This document shows positions 42,901-51,985 of a DNA stretch of 64,000 nucleotides, piece by piece. The notes beneath the pieces are model-generated. The model saw only the letters and a program-made list of their open reading frames with translations, did no database searches and was not told where the DNA came from. The first letter of the stretch is position 1. The number at the start of each line of letters is the position of its first letter. This stretch comes from Fulvimonas soli (GTDB lineage Bacteria > Pseudomonadota > Gammaproteobacteria > Xanthomonadales > Rhodanobacteraceae), in assembly GCF_003148905.1 (NCBI RefSeq), contig NZ_QGHC01000002.1, positions 186,001 to 250,000 of the forward strand. Reading direction: 5' to 3'. Position numbers and translations under genes: made by a program.

Positions 42901-43055
42901 ACCACGGTCTCGCCGGTAGCCGCAGGGGCCTGACCGAAAATGCCACCGGTGGTGCTCTGCGCCACCGCCGTGCCACCGAAGCTCATGCTCAAGGCAAGCG
43001 CCAGCGCGGTGTGTCGCCAGTGCGACGCGCGAAGGATTGGATTGCGGTTGTTCAT
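39966..43055 (-). CDS. Oar-like TonB-dependent receptor
   Basis: A 1029-residue outer-membrane receptor with an N-terminal carboxypeptidase-regulatory-like domain. A signal peptide (about 1-33, ending AVAQS) precedes the small beta-sandwich (about 35-112, TGRYRLDNIPVGTYTVTLKKDG). The plug follows (SANALPAIDVTSVNSSTIITAADL, then QQETLTGGYSAKYGRSDGGVINQVGKRGTNEW). The barrel ends in the aromatic TVRLSVTYDY. This architecture is the OmpA-related/Oar type common in Xanthomonadales, thought to import peptides or glycans. It is divergent from the RND pump genes with 444 nt between, and is moderately less GC-rich than them. A strong terminator follows. Confidence 0.92.
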   Translation of the reverse strand: MNNRNPILRASHWRHTALALALSMSFGGTAVAQSTTGGIFGQAPAATGETVVISSGATGFSREVAVDSTGRYRLDNIPVGTYTVTLKKDGAVVSTHEGVQVSTGGAAGVNFTSSSTESTQLAAVTVSANALPAIDVTSVNSSTIITAADLRKLPLTHSAEAIALLAPNTAAGSSFFTGPGGHSLVSFGGSSVSENAYYVNGYNVGEPYKNLGGFQLPYGAIEQQETLTGGYSAKYGRSDGGVINQVGKRGTNEWHFGGQVAWAPRFLEASPVNDRYGNPVVPASIPNADSIDGLTHYQLANPDLPGTLHQYRNDNKQWETIYSAYLGGPLIKDKLFMFLAAETTKTDSTNVEAASTPLVQYNEDKNTKFYGKLDWNITDNNVLELTALKNNQSTGAGSTYNFDYDTLKSGSYVTKNDVAKDNAQFYVGHFTSYLTDSATLSILYGKAKFQDPVVYGNTSPLPFISNPSQLPGIPINSQTNTTWTSPDATNDTHGLRVDFDYKLGDHDLAVGIDNMYYRAHDQGPSQQNPFNPDINYYWRYYPGNIVRKREVGWATSMSTSQKAYYLQDTWQVSPNLLLDLGIRNDHFTNYNDVGKPFVDEKNQWEPRLGVSWDVFGDSSFKVYGNAGRYYLALPDNAAERAANRSTYIVTTYSYTGVDPVTGIPTGLTQIGAPTSPDGEFGLPKDPQQVTARNLKPEYVDEFIVGFDKKLGDNWVYGAKAMWRDLKAAIDDECSAYRLGAKAAQMGLNVDDYSDSIYGASYCRLINPGKTNDMLLVSNDGSNRVIVPMTKQDWGYTKGAVRKIGSVNLYLEHPFDGKWEARVDYTFTHGFGNTEGQVRSDFGQGDVSKTEDWDSAELMDGQYGELINTRKHQIRARGSYQISPEWLVSGTLLAQSGIPKECLGYYGPNGVGDPTGYNNGGGGNYHWCHGVRVTPGSVGHTPWTEELDLGLHYMPAFADHKLGFHLDIFNALNQQRALQTNPTGEAAYNGGLGPDGATPAPDLISINNAYGEGIFWQTPRTVRLSVTYDY

Positions 43056-43499
43056 TACAAGGACTCTCCCCAGAATGGCCTAGAAGGCCGAATGACGCGT
43101 AAAGCTGCGCCGAACAGCAGGCTGGCAACTTCTCTTGGCGCAATGGATGCCGGTCATTCAATACCTGGCACCATCCCCAGTGCCGTTCCCCGCCTGCTCA
43201 AAACAGCGGATTTGCCAGCGCGACCATAAAAGTGGCCACAGCTCACGTCAACAAAAATTTTATGTATCCAGAAGTCGTTGCTTACATAGCCTCCGCGGGA
43301 GTTTAATTTTATGGAACAATAAATGTTTTGTAGCGTACATTGTTTCTTTTTTAGAACAATACCAGCCCTTTGACGCCGACTTCATGCACATCCGCCGGGT
43401 ACGTCTCTGGCTTAGAGTGCCGCGCCAGGGATGGTCACCTGGACAACCCTCCTTCTTCACACCAGCAGCCGCCCGGCGCATAGGCGCTAGGGGACTTCC
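43056..43499. promoter_or_regulatory. AT-rich divergent control region, Oar-like receptor / RND pump
   Basis: A 444-nt interval without a gene. Its centre (about 43240-43365) is the most AT-rich stretch of the window. GAACAAT occurs at 43314-43320 and 43354-43360, with the inverted ATTGTTT at 43339-43345 between them. Promoters for both genes probably lie here, but I cannot fix them. The RND gene has AGGGG 6 nt before its ATG. Confidence 0.5.
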
Positions 43500-46400
43500 A
43501 TGAACCTCTTCGCCCCCCTCATCCGCCGCCCCGTCGGCACTTCGCTGCTCGCCGCGGGCCTGGCGCTGGCCGGGCTGTGCGCCTACCTGCTGCTCGGCGT
43601 GGCGGCGTTGCCGTCGCTGGATTTCCCGGGCGTCTACGTGGCGGCCAGCATGCCCGGGGCGAGCGCGCAGACCATGGCCAACACCGTGCTGGCGCCGCTG
43701 GAGCGGCACCTGGGGCGCATCCCCGGCGTGGACGAGATGTACGGCAACGCCAACGAGGGCTCCGCGGCGGTGATGGTGCGCTTCACCTTCGACCGCAAGG
43801 TGGACAGCGCCGCGCGCGACGTGCAGGCGGCGATCAACGCCGCCGCCGCGGACCTGCCCAGCGGCATGCCCAGCCCGCCGCAGTACTTCAAGTTCGACAC
43901 CGCGCAGATCCCGATCCTGTTCATCACGCTGACCTCGGACGGGCTGCCGCAGGACCGGCTGTTCGACCTCACCGACACCCTGCTCAAGCCGGCGGTGGCG
44001 CAGATCCCCGGCGTGGCGCAGGTGCAGGTGTTCGGCGGCACGCCGCACGCGGTGCGCATCGAGCTGGACAGCGACGCGCTGGCCGCCAAGGGGCTCACCG
44101 CCAACGACGTGGCCAACGCGCTGCGCGCGGCCAACGTCACCTCGCCGCAGGGCACGCTGAGCGACGGCATCACCCAGATGACCGTCACCGCCAGCGACGG
44201 CCTGCACGAACCCGAGGAGTTCGCCAGCCTGCTGATCGCCATGCGCAACGGCGTGCCGGTGCGGCTGTCGGACGTGGCCAAGGTGTACGGCGGCCAGCAG
44301 GACCAGTACCAGGCGGCGTGGTTCAACGACGCGCGCACGGTCGGCATGCAGATCACCAAGCGGCCGGACGCCAACGCGGTGGCCACGGTGGAGGCGATCC
44401 GCGCCAAGCTGCCGCAGCTGGCCGCGGTGCTGCCGGCCAGCGTGCGGATGACGCCGGTGTTCGACCTCACCCAGACCACCAAGTCGGCGCTGCACGAGGT
44501 GCAGGTGGCGCTGCTGATCTCGATCGCGATGGTGGTGCTGGTGATGCTGGTGTTCCTGCGCCGGCTGCGGCCCACGCTGATCGCCACGCTGAGCGTGCCG
44601 CTGTCGCTGGCCGGCGCCTTCGTGGCGATGTGGGCGCTGGGCTACACGCTCAACACGCTGTCGCTGATGGCGCTGGTGCTGTGCATCGGCTTCGTGGTGG
44701 ACGACGCCATCGTGGTGATCGAGAACATCGTGCGCCACATGGAGCACGGCGAGCCGCCGCTGCAGGCCGCGCTGACCGGCGTGCGCGAGATCGGCTTCAC
44801 CGTCATCTCGATCACGCTGTCGCTGGTGGCGGTGTTCGCGCCGCTGCTGTTCGGCAACAACATGCTGATCATGCTGCTGCGCGAGTTCTCGGTGACGCTG
44901 GCGGCCGCGGTGGTGATCTCGGCGGTGGTGTCGCTGACCCTGACGCCGGCGCTGTGCGGCCGCCTGCTGCAGCACGAGCAGGCGCGCACGCGGCCGCCGG
45001 GCCGGCTGGAGCGCGCGGTGGAGCGCTTCGACCGCGCCCTGCTGCGCCGCTACGAGCGCGCGCTGGACTGGGCGATGCACCACCGCCGCCTGATGCGCTG
45101 GCAGCCGCTGATCCTGCTGCTGCTGACCGTGCTGCTCGGCATCGCGGTGGGCAAGACCGCCGGCGGCACCTTCATGCCCGACGAGGACACCGGCCAGCTG
45201 CAGGTGGACGTCCGCGCCGACGCGAACGTCTCGCCGGCCGCGCTCACCGCGCGCATCGGCCAGGTGCGGCGGATCATGCTGGAGGACCCCGCCGTGCAGG
45301 ACCAGCTCACCATGCTCGGCGGCGGCGACGGCCCCAGCAACGGCGGCGTGGGCAACCGCGCGCAGATGTTCGTGGACCTCAAGCCGCGCGGCCGCGGCCC
45401 GGGCGAGCGGCGCGAGAACATCAAGGCGGTGATCGAGCGGCTGTCCGAGCAGTACAAGCGGTTGCCGGACGTGGACGTGTCGGTGAGCCCGGTGCAGTTC
45501 CTCGGCGGCGGCGGCAGCGGCGACCGGGGCGGCCAGTACGAGTTCCAGCTCACCAGCAGCAACGGCGCCGACCTGCAGCCGTGGACGCTGAAGATGGTGC
45601 AGAAGCTGCGCGGCATGAAGGAGTTCCGCGACGTCGGCAGCGACTTCGACCTGGTCGGCAAGCAGCAGCGGCTGAGCGTCGACCGCGCCGCCGCCGCGCG
45701 GCTGCACGTGGGCATGGGCACCATCGACTCGGCGCTGTACAACGCCTTCGGCCAGCGCCAGGTGTCGCAGATCTATTCGGACATCAACCAGTACTGGGTG
45801 GTGCTGACCACCGCCGGCGCGCAGACGCTGAGCCCCACGGCGCTGCTCAACCTGCACGTGCGCAACGACGACGGCCGGATGATCCCGCTGTCCGCGGTGG
45901 CGAAGCTCGAGCCGGGCATCAGCCCGCTGCGCGTGCGCCACCACAACCAGATGCAGGCGGCCACGATCACCTACAACCTGGTCAAGGACGTGAGCCAGGA
46001 CCGCGGCATCCAGCTGGTGCAGCAGGCCGCCTACGCCGCCGGCCTGCCGGCCGGCGTCAACGTGGAGTTCACCGGGCAGAACCAGCGCCTGCAGCAGGCC
46101 CGCTCCAACGGCATGGTGCTGCTGTTCGCCTCGATCGTGGCGATGTACATCGTGCTCGGCATCCTGTACGAGAGCCTGGGCCACCCGCTGACCATCCTCT
46201 CCACGCTGCCGGCCGCCGGCATGGGCGCCTTCCTCGCCATGCTGGTGACGCAGACGCCGATCTCGCTGATGGCGATCATCTCGATCCTGATGCTGATCGG
46301 CATCGTGAAGAAGAACGCGATCCTGATGGTGGACTTCGCGCTGGTGGCCGAGCGCGAGCGCGGTCTGCCCTCGCCGGAGGCGATCCGCGAGGCGGCGCTG

Positions 46401-46667
46401 GTGCGCTTCCGCCCGATCACCATGACCACGCTGGTGGCGATGGGCGCGGCGCTGCCCTTGGCGATCGGCTTCGGCATCGGCTCGGAGATGCGCCAGCCGC
46501 TGGGCATCGCCATCGTCGGCGGCCTGCTGGTGTCGCAGCTGCTGACCCTGCTCAGCACGCCGGCGATCTACCTGTGGAACCACGACCGCAAGATCCGCAA
46601 GGCGGCGCGCCAGGCGCGCCGCGCGGAGAAGCGGCGGCTGCGCGCGCTGGCCGCCGCGGTACACTGA
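43500..46667 (+). CDS. RND multidrug efflux permease (MdtB/MdtC-like), first copy
   Basis: A 1055-residue inner-membrane proton antiporter of the HAE1 RND family, the trimeric pump of tripartite drug exporters. The N-terminus NLFAPLIRRPVGTSLLAAGLALAGLCAYLLLGV, the helix 4 proton-relay pair in FVVDDAIVVIENIVRHME (near 400) and the late GIVKKNAILMVDFALVAERERG are typical. Twelve helices and two large periplasmic loops are present, and the length is normal. AGGGG precedes ATG 43500. The closest known types are MdtB and MdtC, which work as a mixed trimer; the next gene is a close paralogue, so the same may hold. No adaptor gene is adjacent. Confidence 0.92.
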   Translation: MNLFAPLIRRPVGTSLLAAGLALAGLCAYLLLGVAALPSLDFPGVYVAASMPGASAQTMANTVLAPLERHLGRIPGVDEMYGNANEGSAAVMVRFTFDRKVDSAARDVQAAINAAAADLPSGMPSPPQYFKFDTAQIPILFITLTSDGLPQDRLFDLTDTLLKPAVAQIPGVAQVQVFGGTPHAVRIELDSDALAAKGLTANDVANALRAANVTSPQGTLSDGITQMTVTASDGLHEPEEFASLLIAMRNGVPVRLSDVAKVYGGQQDQYQAAWFNDARTVGMQITKRPDANAVATVEAIRAKLPQLAAVLPASVRMTPVFDLTQTTKSALHEVQVALLISIAMVVLVMLVFLRRLRPTLIATLSVPLSLAGAFVAMWALGYTLNTLSLMALVLCIGFVVDDAIVVIENIVRHMEHGEPPLQAALTGVREIGFTVISITLSLVAVFAPLLFGNNMLIMLLREFSVTLAAAVVISAVVSLTLTPALCGRLLQHEQARTRPPGRLERAVERFDRALLRRYERALDWAMHHRRLMRWQPLILLLLTVLLGIAVGKTAGGTFMPDEDTGQLQVDVRADANVSPAALTARIGQVRRIMLEDPAVQDQLTMLGGGDGPSNGGVGNRAQMFVDLKPRGRGPGERRENIKAVIERLSEQYKRLPDVDVSVSPVQFLGGGGSGDRGGQYEFQLTSSNGADLQPWTLKMVQKLRGMKEFRDVGSDFDLVGKQQRLSVDRAAAARLHVGMGTIDSALYNAFGQRQVSQIYSDINQYWVVLTTAGAQTLSPTALLNLHVRNDDGRMIPLSAVAKLEPGISPLRVRHHNQMQAATITYNLVKDVSQDRGIQLVQQAAYAAGLPAGVNVEFTGQNQRLQQARSNGMVLLFASIVAMYIVLGILYESLGHPLTILSTLPAAGMGAFLAMLVTQTPISLMAIISILMLIGIVKKNAILMVDFALVAERERGLPSPEAIREAALVRFRPITMTTLVAMGAALPLAIGFGIGSEMRQPLGIAIVGGLLVSQLLTLLSTPAIYLWNHDRKIRKAARQARRAEKRRLRALAAAVH

Positions 46668-46761
46668 GCGCACCGGCCGCGGCGCGGCCCGCCATGCCCT
46701 TCGGCACGGGCGGACTTAAGGCACATCCGCGCGGCGGCCGCGGGCGGGCATAAAGCACGGC

Positions 46762-49700
46762 ATGAATCTCTTCGCCCCGCTGATCCGCCGGCCGATCGGC
46801 ACTTCGCTGCTGGCCGTCGGGCTGCTGCTGGCCGGCCTGTGGTCCTACCTGCTGCTGGGCGTGGCGGCGTTCCCGTCGATGGAGTTCCCGGGCGTGGTGG
46901 TGGTCGCCTCGCTGCCGGGCGCCAACGCGCAGACCATGGCCAACACGGTGATGGCGCCGCTGGAGCGGCACCTGGGCCGCATCCCCGGCGTGCGCAGCAT
47001 GTCCGGCTCGGCCAACGACGGCGGCGTGCAGGTCCAGCTGCTGTTCGAGTTCGGCCGCAGCACCGACGTGCTGGCGCGCGACGTGCAGGCGGCGATCAAC
47101 GCGGCGGCGCCGGACCTGCCCACCTCGCTGCCGGCGCCGCCGCAGTACTTCAAGTTCTCCACCAGCCAGTTCCCGATCCTGCTGGTCACGCTCACCTCCA
47201 CCAGCATGCCGCCGGACCGGCTGTTCGACCTCACCGACACCCTGCTCAAGCCGGCGATGGCGCAGGTGCCCGGGGTGGCGCAGGTGCAGGTGTTCGGCAG
47301 CACGCCGCACGCGGTGCGGGTGGCGCTCGACCCGGCCGCGCTGGCGGCGAAGGGGATCAGCGCCAACGACGTGGCCAACGCGCTGCGCGCGGCCAACGTC
47401 ACCTCGCCGCAGGGCACGCTGAGCGACGGCATCACCCAGCTGACCGTCACCGCCAACGACGCGCTGCACACCACCGCCGACTTCGCCTCGCTGCTGATCG
47501 CCATGCGCAACGGCGTGCCGGTGCGGCTGGCCGACGTGGCCACGGTCGGCAGCGGGCAGGAGGACAAGTACGCCGCCGCCTGGTTCAACGGCGCGCCGGC
47601 GGTGGGCATGCAGATCTCCAAGAAGCCGGAGGCCAACGCGGTGGCCACCGTGCAGGCGATCCGCGCCGCGCTGCCGCGCCTGCGCGGCCTGCTGCCGGCC
47701 GACGTGGAGATCACGCCGATCTTCGACCTCACCCAGTCCACCGCCTCGTCGCTGCACGAGGTGGAGACCACGCTGCTGATCTCGATCGCGATGGTGGCGC
47801 TGGTGATGCTGCTGTTCCTGCGCCGGCCGGGGCCCACGCTGATCGCCATGGCCAGCGTGCCGCTGTCGCTGGCCGGCGCCTTCCTGGCGATGTGGATGCT
47901 CGGCTTCACGCTGAACATCCTCTCGCTGGTGGCGCTGATCCTGTGCGTGGGCTTCGTGGTGGACGACGCCATCGTGGTGATCGAGAACATCGTGCGCCAC
48001 ATCGAGCAGGGCCGGCCGCCGCTGCAGGCGGCGCTGACCGGCGTGCGCGAGATCGGCTTCACCGTCGTCTCGATCACGCTGTCGCTGGTGGCGGTGTTCG
48101 CGCCGATGGTGTTCGGCAACAATGCGTTCACCCTGATCGTGCGCGAGTTCGCGGTGACGCTGGTGGCCACCATCGTGATCTCCGCGCTGGTCTCGCTGAC
48201 CCTGACGCCGGCGCTGTGCGGCCGCCTGCTGCGGCACGAGCCGGCCGGCCGGCGCGTCCCCGGCCGGCTGGAGCGCGCCGCGGCCCGCCTCGACGAGGGC
48301 ATGCTGCGGCTGTACCGGCGCGCGCTGGAGTGGGCGATGCGGCACCGCCGGCTGATGCGCTGGCAGCCGGCGATCCTGCTGCTGCTCACCGGCGCGCTCG
48401 CGGTGGCGGTGGTGAAGACCGCCGGCGGCGCCGCCATGCCGGACGAGGACAGCGGCATGATGATCACGCAGATCAGCGCCGACGCCGACGTCTCGCCGGC
48501 CGAGCTGGCGCGGCGCACGCGGCGCGTGGCCGACATCATGCAGGCCGACCCGGCGGTGCTCGACGTCACCACCCTGCTCGGCGGCAACAACAACAGCGGC
48601 GCGGTGGGCAACCAGTCCACCCTGTTCGTCGACCTGAAGCCGCGCGGCGACGGCCCCGGCCAGCGCCGCGAGCCGATGAACGCGGTGATCGACCGCCTCG
48701 ACCGGCAGTACAAGGCGCTGCCCGGGCTCAGCATCGCGGTGAACGGCCTGCACCTGTTCGGCGGCGGCGGGGGCGGCGGCGGCCAGGGCTCGGCCTACGG
48801 CTTCCAGCTCAACAGCATCAGCGGCGAGCCGCTGCAGGAGCCGGTCGCTCGGCTCGCGCGGGTGATGCGCGGGATGAAGGAGTTCCGCGACGTCACCACC
48901 AGCTTCGACACCGCGGGCAAGCAGCAGATGCTGCAGGTGGACCGTTCCGCCGCCGCGCGGCTGGGCGTCTCGATCGGCGCCGTCGACGAGGCGCTGTACA
49001 ACGCCTTCGGCCAGAACCCGGTCTCGACGATCTATTCGGACATCACCCAGTACCGCGTGATCCTGACCGCCGACAACGCCGAGCGGCTGCACCCCGACGC
49101 CCTGCTCAACACCTACGTGCGCAACAGCCACGGGCGGATGGTCCCGCTGTCGGCGCTGGCGCGGATCGCCGCGCGGCCGATGCCGAGCACGGTGGAGCAC
49201 TACAACCAGCTCGAATCGGCCTCGATCGGCTACAACCTCGCCACCGGCGTGTCGCAGGCCGACGGCATGCGCCGCGTGGACGACGCGATGGCCGCCGCCG
49301 GCCTGTCGGGCGGCGTGCAGCGGCAGTACACCGGCAGCAACCAGAACCTCGCCGAGGTGCTGGTGAACGCGCTGCTGATGCTGCTGGCGGTGATCGTGGC
49401 GATGTACGTGGTGCTGGGCGTGCTCTACGAGAGCCTGATCCACCCGCTCACCATCCTCTCCACGCTGCCGGCCGCCGGCATGGGCGCCTTCCTCGCCATG
49501 CTGGTCACCCGGACCCAGCTCACCATGATGTCGGTGATCGCGGTGCTGATGCTGATCGGCATCGTGAAGAAGAACGCGATCCTGATGGTGGACTTCGCGC
49601 TGGTGGCCGAGCGCGAGCAGGGCCTGAGCCCGTCGGAGGCGATCCGCGAGGCGGCGCTGGTGCGCTTCCGCCCGATCACCATGACCACGCTGGTGGCGAT

Positions 49701-49923
49701 GGGCGCGGCGCTGCCGCTGGCGATCGGCTTCGGCATCGGCTCGGAGATGCGCCAGCCGCTGGGCATCGCCATCCTCGGCGGGCTGTTCGTCTCGCAGCTG
49801 CTGACCCTGCTCAGCACGCCGGCGATCTACCTGTGGGGCCACGACCGCCGGGCGCGCAAGGCGGCGCGGCGCGCGCGGCGGGCGGAACGGCAGCGGCTGA
49901 AGGCGGCCGGGCAGGCGGCCTAG
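46762..49923 (+). CDS. RND multidrug efflux permease (MdtB/MdtC-like), second copy
   Basis: A 1053-residue paralogue of the preceding pump, 94 nt downstream. The same landmarks are found: NLFAPLIRRPIGTSLLAVGL, FVVDDAIVVIENIVRHIE and GIVKKNAILMVDFALVAEREQG. DNA identity to the first copy is high in places; for example 49635-49773 and 46376-46514 differ at two of 139 bases. The TAG stop overlaps the stop of the convergent MATE gene (CTAG). Neither an MdtA-like adaptor nor an outer-membrane channel lies next to the pair, so these must come from elsewhere. Confidence 0.92.
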   Translation: MNLFAPLIRRPIGTSLLAVGLLLAGLWSYLLLGVAAFPSMEFPGVVVVASLPGANAQTMANTVMAPLERHLGRIPGVRSMSGSANDGGVQVQLLFEFGRSTDVLARDVQAAINAAAPDLPTSLPAPPQYFKFSTSQFPILLVTLTSTSMPPDRLFDLTDTLLKPAMAQVPGVAQVQVFGSTPHAVRVALDPAALAAKGISANDVANALRAANVTSPQGTLSDGITQLTVTANDALHTTADFASLLIAMRNGVPVRLADVATVGSGQEDKYAAAWFNGAPAVGMQISKKPEANAVATVQAIRAALPRLRGLLPADVEITPIFDLTQSTASSLHEVETTLLISIAMVALVMLLFLRRPGPTLIAMASVPLSLAGAFLAMWMLGFTLNILSLVALILCVGFVVDDAIVVIENIVRHIEQGRPPLQAALTGVREIGFTVVSITLSLVAVFAPMVFGNNAFTLIVREFAVTLVATIVISALVSLTLTPALCGRLLRHEPAGRRVPGRLERAAARLDEGMLRLYRRALEWAMRHRRLMRWQPAILLLLTGALAVAVVKTAGGAAMPDEDSGMMITQISADADVSPAELARRTRRVADIMQADPAVLDVTTLLGGNNNSGAVGNQSTLFVDLKPRGDGPGQRREPMNAVIDRLDRQYKALPGLSIAVNGLHLFGGGGGGGGQGSAYGFQLNSISGEPLQEPVARLARVMRGMKEFRDVTTSFDTAGKQQMLQVDRSAAARLGVSIGAVDEALYNAFGQNPVSTIYSDITQYRVILTADNAERLHPDALLNTYVRNSHGRMVPLSALARIAARPMPSTVEHYNQLESASIGYNLATGVSQADGMRRVDDAMAAAGLSGGVQRQYTGSNQNLAEVLVNALLMLLAVIVAMYVVLGVLYESLIHPLTILSTLPAAGMGAFLAMLVTRTQLTMMSVIAVLMLIGIVKKNAILMVDFALVAEREQGLSPSEAIREAALVRFRPITMTTLVAMGAALPLAIGFGIGSEMRQPLGIAILGGLFVSQLLTLLSTPAIYLWGHDRRARKAARRARRAERQRLKAAGQAA

Positions 49924-51365
49924 TCGGCCGCCTCCACCACGGTGCCTGCCGGCACGCCCTGGCCGGTGCTCGGCGCCTGCTGCACCGGCGCGGGCTCCAG
50001 CATGTGCGCCTGCCGCCAGCGGCCGAAGCGGTAGTAGCCCAGCGCGAGCAGCATCGAGGCCAGCGACCCCAGCGGGAAGCTCCACCAGATCGCGTCCGCG
50101 CCCATCCTCGGCTGCAGCAGCAGCGCGAACGGCGGACGGATGAACCACAGCGTCACCAGCAGCACGAACAGCGGCGGCCACACCGCGCCGGTGGAACGCA
50201 CCACGCCGAACAGCACGAAGGTGACGCCGAAGAACAGGAACGACCACACCGCGATGGCGTTGAGGTGCTCGGCCAGGCCCAGCGCCGCGGCGTCGCCGGG
50301 CAGGAACAGCCCGAGCGCGGCGCGGTTGCACAGGTAGACCAGCCCGATCAGCGCGCCGCCGAGCAGGAAGTTGTAGGCCACGCCCGCGCCGGCGATGCGC
50401 GCCACGCGGTCCCAGCGCCTCGCGCCGACGTTCTGCGCCGCCATCGAGGACACCGCCGCGCCGATCGCCATCGCCGGCATCTGCACGTAGGTCCACAGCT
50501 GGGTGGCGGCGCCGTAGGCGGCCACCGTCTGCGAGCCGTGCGCGTTCACCAGCTTCATCATCACGATCGCCGAGGCGGAGATCACGATCATCTGCAGGCC
50601 CATCGGCAGGCCCTTGAAGACCAGCGCGCGCAGGATCGTCCAGTCCGGCTTGAGCAGCGCCAGCTCGCGGCGGCCGATCCACAGGAAGTGCCGGCGCAGG
50701 CGCAGCGTGGCGAGCAGGGCCAGCAGCGCCGTGCTCTGCGCGATCAGCGTGGCGGTGGCCGAGCCGGCGATGCCGAGCCTGGGGAACGGCCCCACGCCGA
50801 AGATGAACAGCGGGTTGAGCCCGATGTCCAGCAGCACCGACAGGCCCATGAACAGGAACGGCGTCCTGGAGTCGCCCGCGCCGCGCAGCGTCATCATCAG
50901 GAAGTTGTAGAAGTACATCGACGGCAGCGCGACGAAGATGATGCGCAGGTAGGCGCTGGCGTAGGGCTGCGCGTCCGCCGGCGTGCCCAGCAGGCGCAGC
51001 AGCGCCGGCGTGGCGAGGTAGCCGGCCACGGCCACCGCCACCGAGATGGCCACGAAGAAGCCCACGCCGGTGCCGACCACCCGCTTGGCCTCGGCCAGGT
51101 CGCGCGCGCCCAGGCTCTGCCCGACCAGGATGGTCGAGGCCATGCTCACGCCGAACACCGCCGACAGCAGCAGGAACAGGATCAGCGTGGCGTTGCTGGT
51201 GGCGGTGAGCGCGGCCTCGCCGAGGAAGTGCCCGATCCACATCGCGTTGACCGAGGCGTTGAGCGACTGCAGCACGGTGCCGCCCAGGATCGGCAGGGCG
51301 AACCACAGCAGGGTGCGGGCGATCGGCCCTTCGGTGAGCAGGGCCTGGCGGCCGGGCTGGGTCAT
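49920..51365 (-). CDS. MATE family multidrug exporter
   Basis: A 481-residue inner-membrane antiporter with twelve predicted helices in two related halves. The first helix region is ARTLLWFALPILGGTVLQSLNASVNAMWIGHFLG, and the later RALVFKGLPMGLQMIVISASAIVMMKLVNAHG matches the second half. MATE proteins expel cationic drugs in exchange for sodium or protons. It converges on the second RND gene with overlapping stops and lies 54 nt downstream of the DUF2239 gene on the same strand. Length is normal. Confidence 0.9.
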   Translation of the reverse strand: MTQPGRQALLTEGPIARTLLWFALPILGGTVLQSLNASVNAMWIGHFLGEAALTATSNATLILFLLLSAVFGVSMASTILVGQSLGARDLAEAKRVVGTGVGFFVAISVAVAVAGYLATPALLRLLGTPADAQPYASAYLRIIFVALPSMYFYNFLMMTLRGAGDSRTPFLFMGLSVLLDIGLNPLFIFGVGPFPRLGIAGSATATLIAQSTALLALLATLRLRRHFLWIGRRELALLKPDWTILRALVFKGLPMGLQMIVISASAIVMMKLVNAHGSQTVAAYGAATQLWTYVQMPAMAIGAAVSSMAAQNVGARRWDRVARIAGAGVAYNFLLGGALIGLVYLCNRAALGLFLPGDAAALGLAEHLNAIAVWSFLFFGVTFVLFGVVRSTGAVWPPLFVLLVTLWFIRPPFALLLQPRMGADAIWWSFPLGSLASMLLALGYYRFGRWRQAHMLEPAPVQQAPSTGQGVPAGTVVEAAD

Positions 51366-51419
51366 GGTCGGTCCGTGCGAAGGAGGGAAGGAGTGGGGAG
51401 ACCGGAACGGGACGCGGGC

Positions 51420-51983
51420 CTAGCGGCCCGCCTCGTCCCAGGCGATGGCGGCCAGCCGGCGCAGATGATCGCGCACATCGACCGGCCAGGGGTCGGTGAG
51501 CCGGGCGAAATCGGCGCGCTGGCCGCGCCAGAACGCGCGGCTGGCCTCCTCGTAGCCGGGCAGGTCGCCGGCCATCGCCAGCATGAAGCGGTCCACCGCC
51601 TCGCCGGCCTCGCGGGCGCGCTGCGCGCCGCCGTCGCGCATCGCCCGCTCCACCAGCCGGCGCAGCACCGCCGAGGCGCCGCCCGGCTGGGCCGCCAGCC
51701 AGTCCCAGTGCCGCGGCAGCAGGGTCACCTCGCGCGCGCTCACGCCCAGCCGCGGCCGCCCGCGGCCGCGCGGCGGCGGCGCCTGCGCCCGCAGCTCGGC
51801 CTCGCTGCCGCGCAGGTCGAACTCCACCGGATGGCCGCTGCGGTCGTCGAAGACCAGCAGCGGCCCCGCCGCGCCGGCGGCGGCCGCGCGCCTGAGGGCC
51901 GCCGCCACCTCGTCCGGCGCGCCGGAGGCAAGCAGGCGCGTGCCGTCGAAGGCGGTGCAGCTGCGGCTTTCGGAAGGAAGCAT
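51420..51983 (-). CDS. DUF2239 family protein
   Basis: A 187-residue soluble protein of the uncharacterised DUF2239 family. Family hallmarks are the N-terminal CTAFDGTRLLASG, a central GRPRLGVSAREVTLLPRHWDWLAAQPGGAS and a helical C-terminus rich in Arg and Ala. No catalytic residues are known to me. The leader carries a repeated TCCGGATAAAAAC element directly before the ATG. The gene lies upstream of the MATE exporter gene on the same strand and may be co-transcribed with it. Function unknown. Confidence 0.82.
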   Translation of the reverse strand: MLPSESRSCTAFDGTRLLASGAPDEVAAALRRAAAAGAAGPLLVFDDRSGHPVEFDLRGSEAELRAQAPPPRGRGRPRLGVSAREVTLLPRHWDWLAAQPGGASAVLRRLVERAMRDGGAQRAREAGEAVDRFMLAMAGDLPGYEEASRAFWRGQRADFARLTDPWPVDVRDHLRRLAAIAWDEAGR

Positions 51984-51985
51984 GG

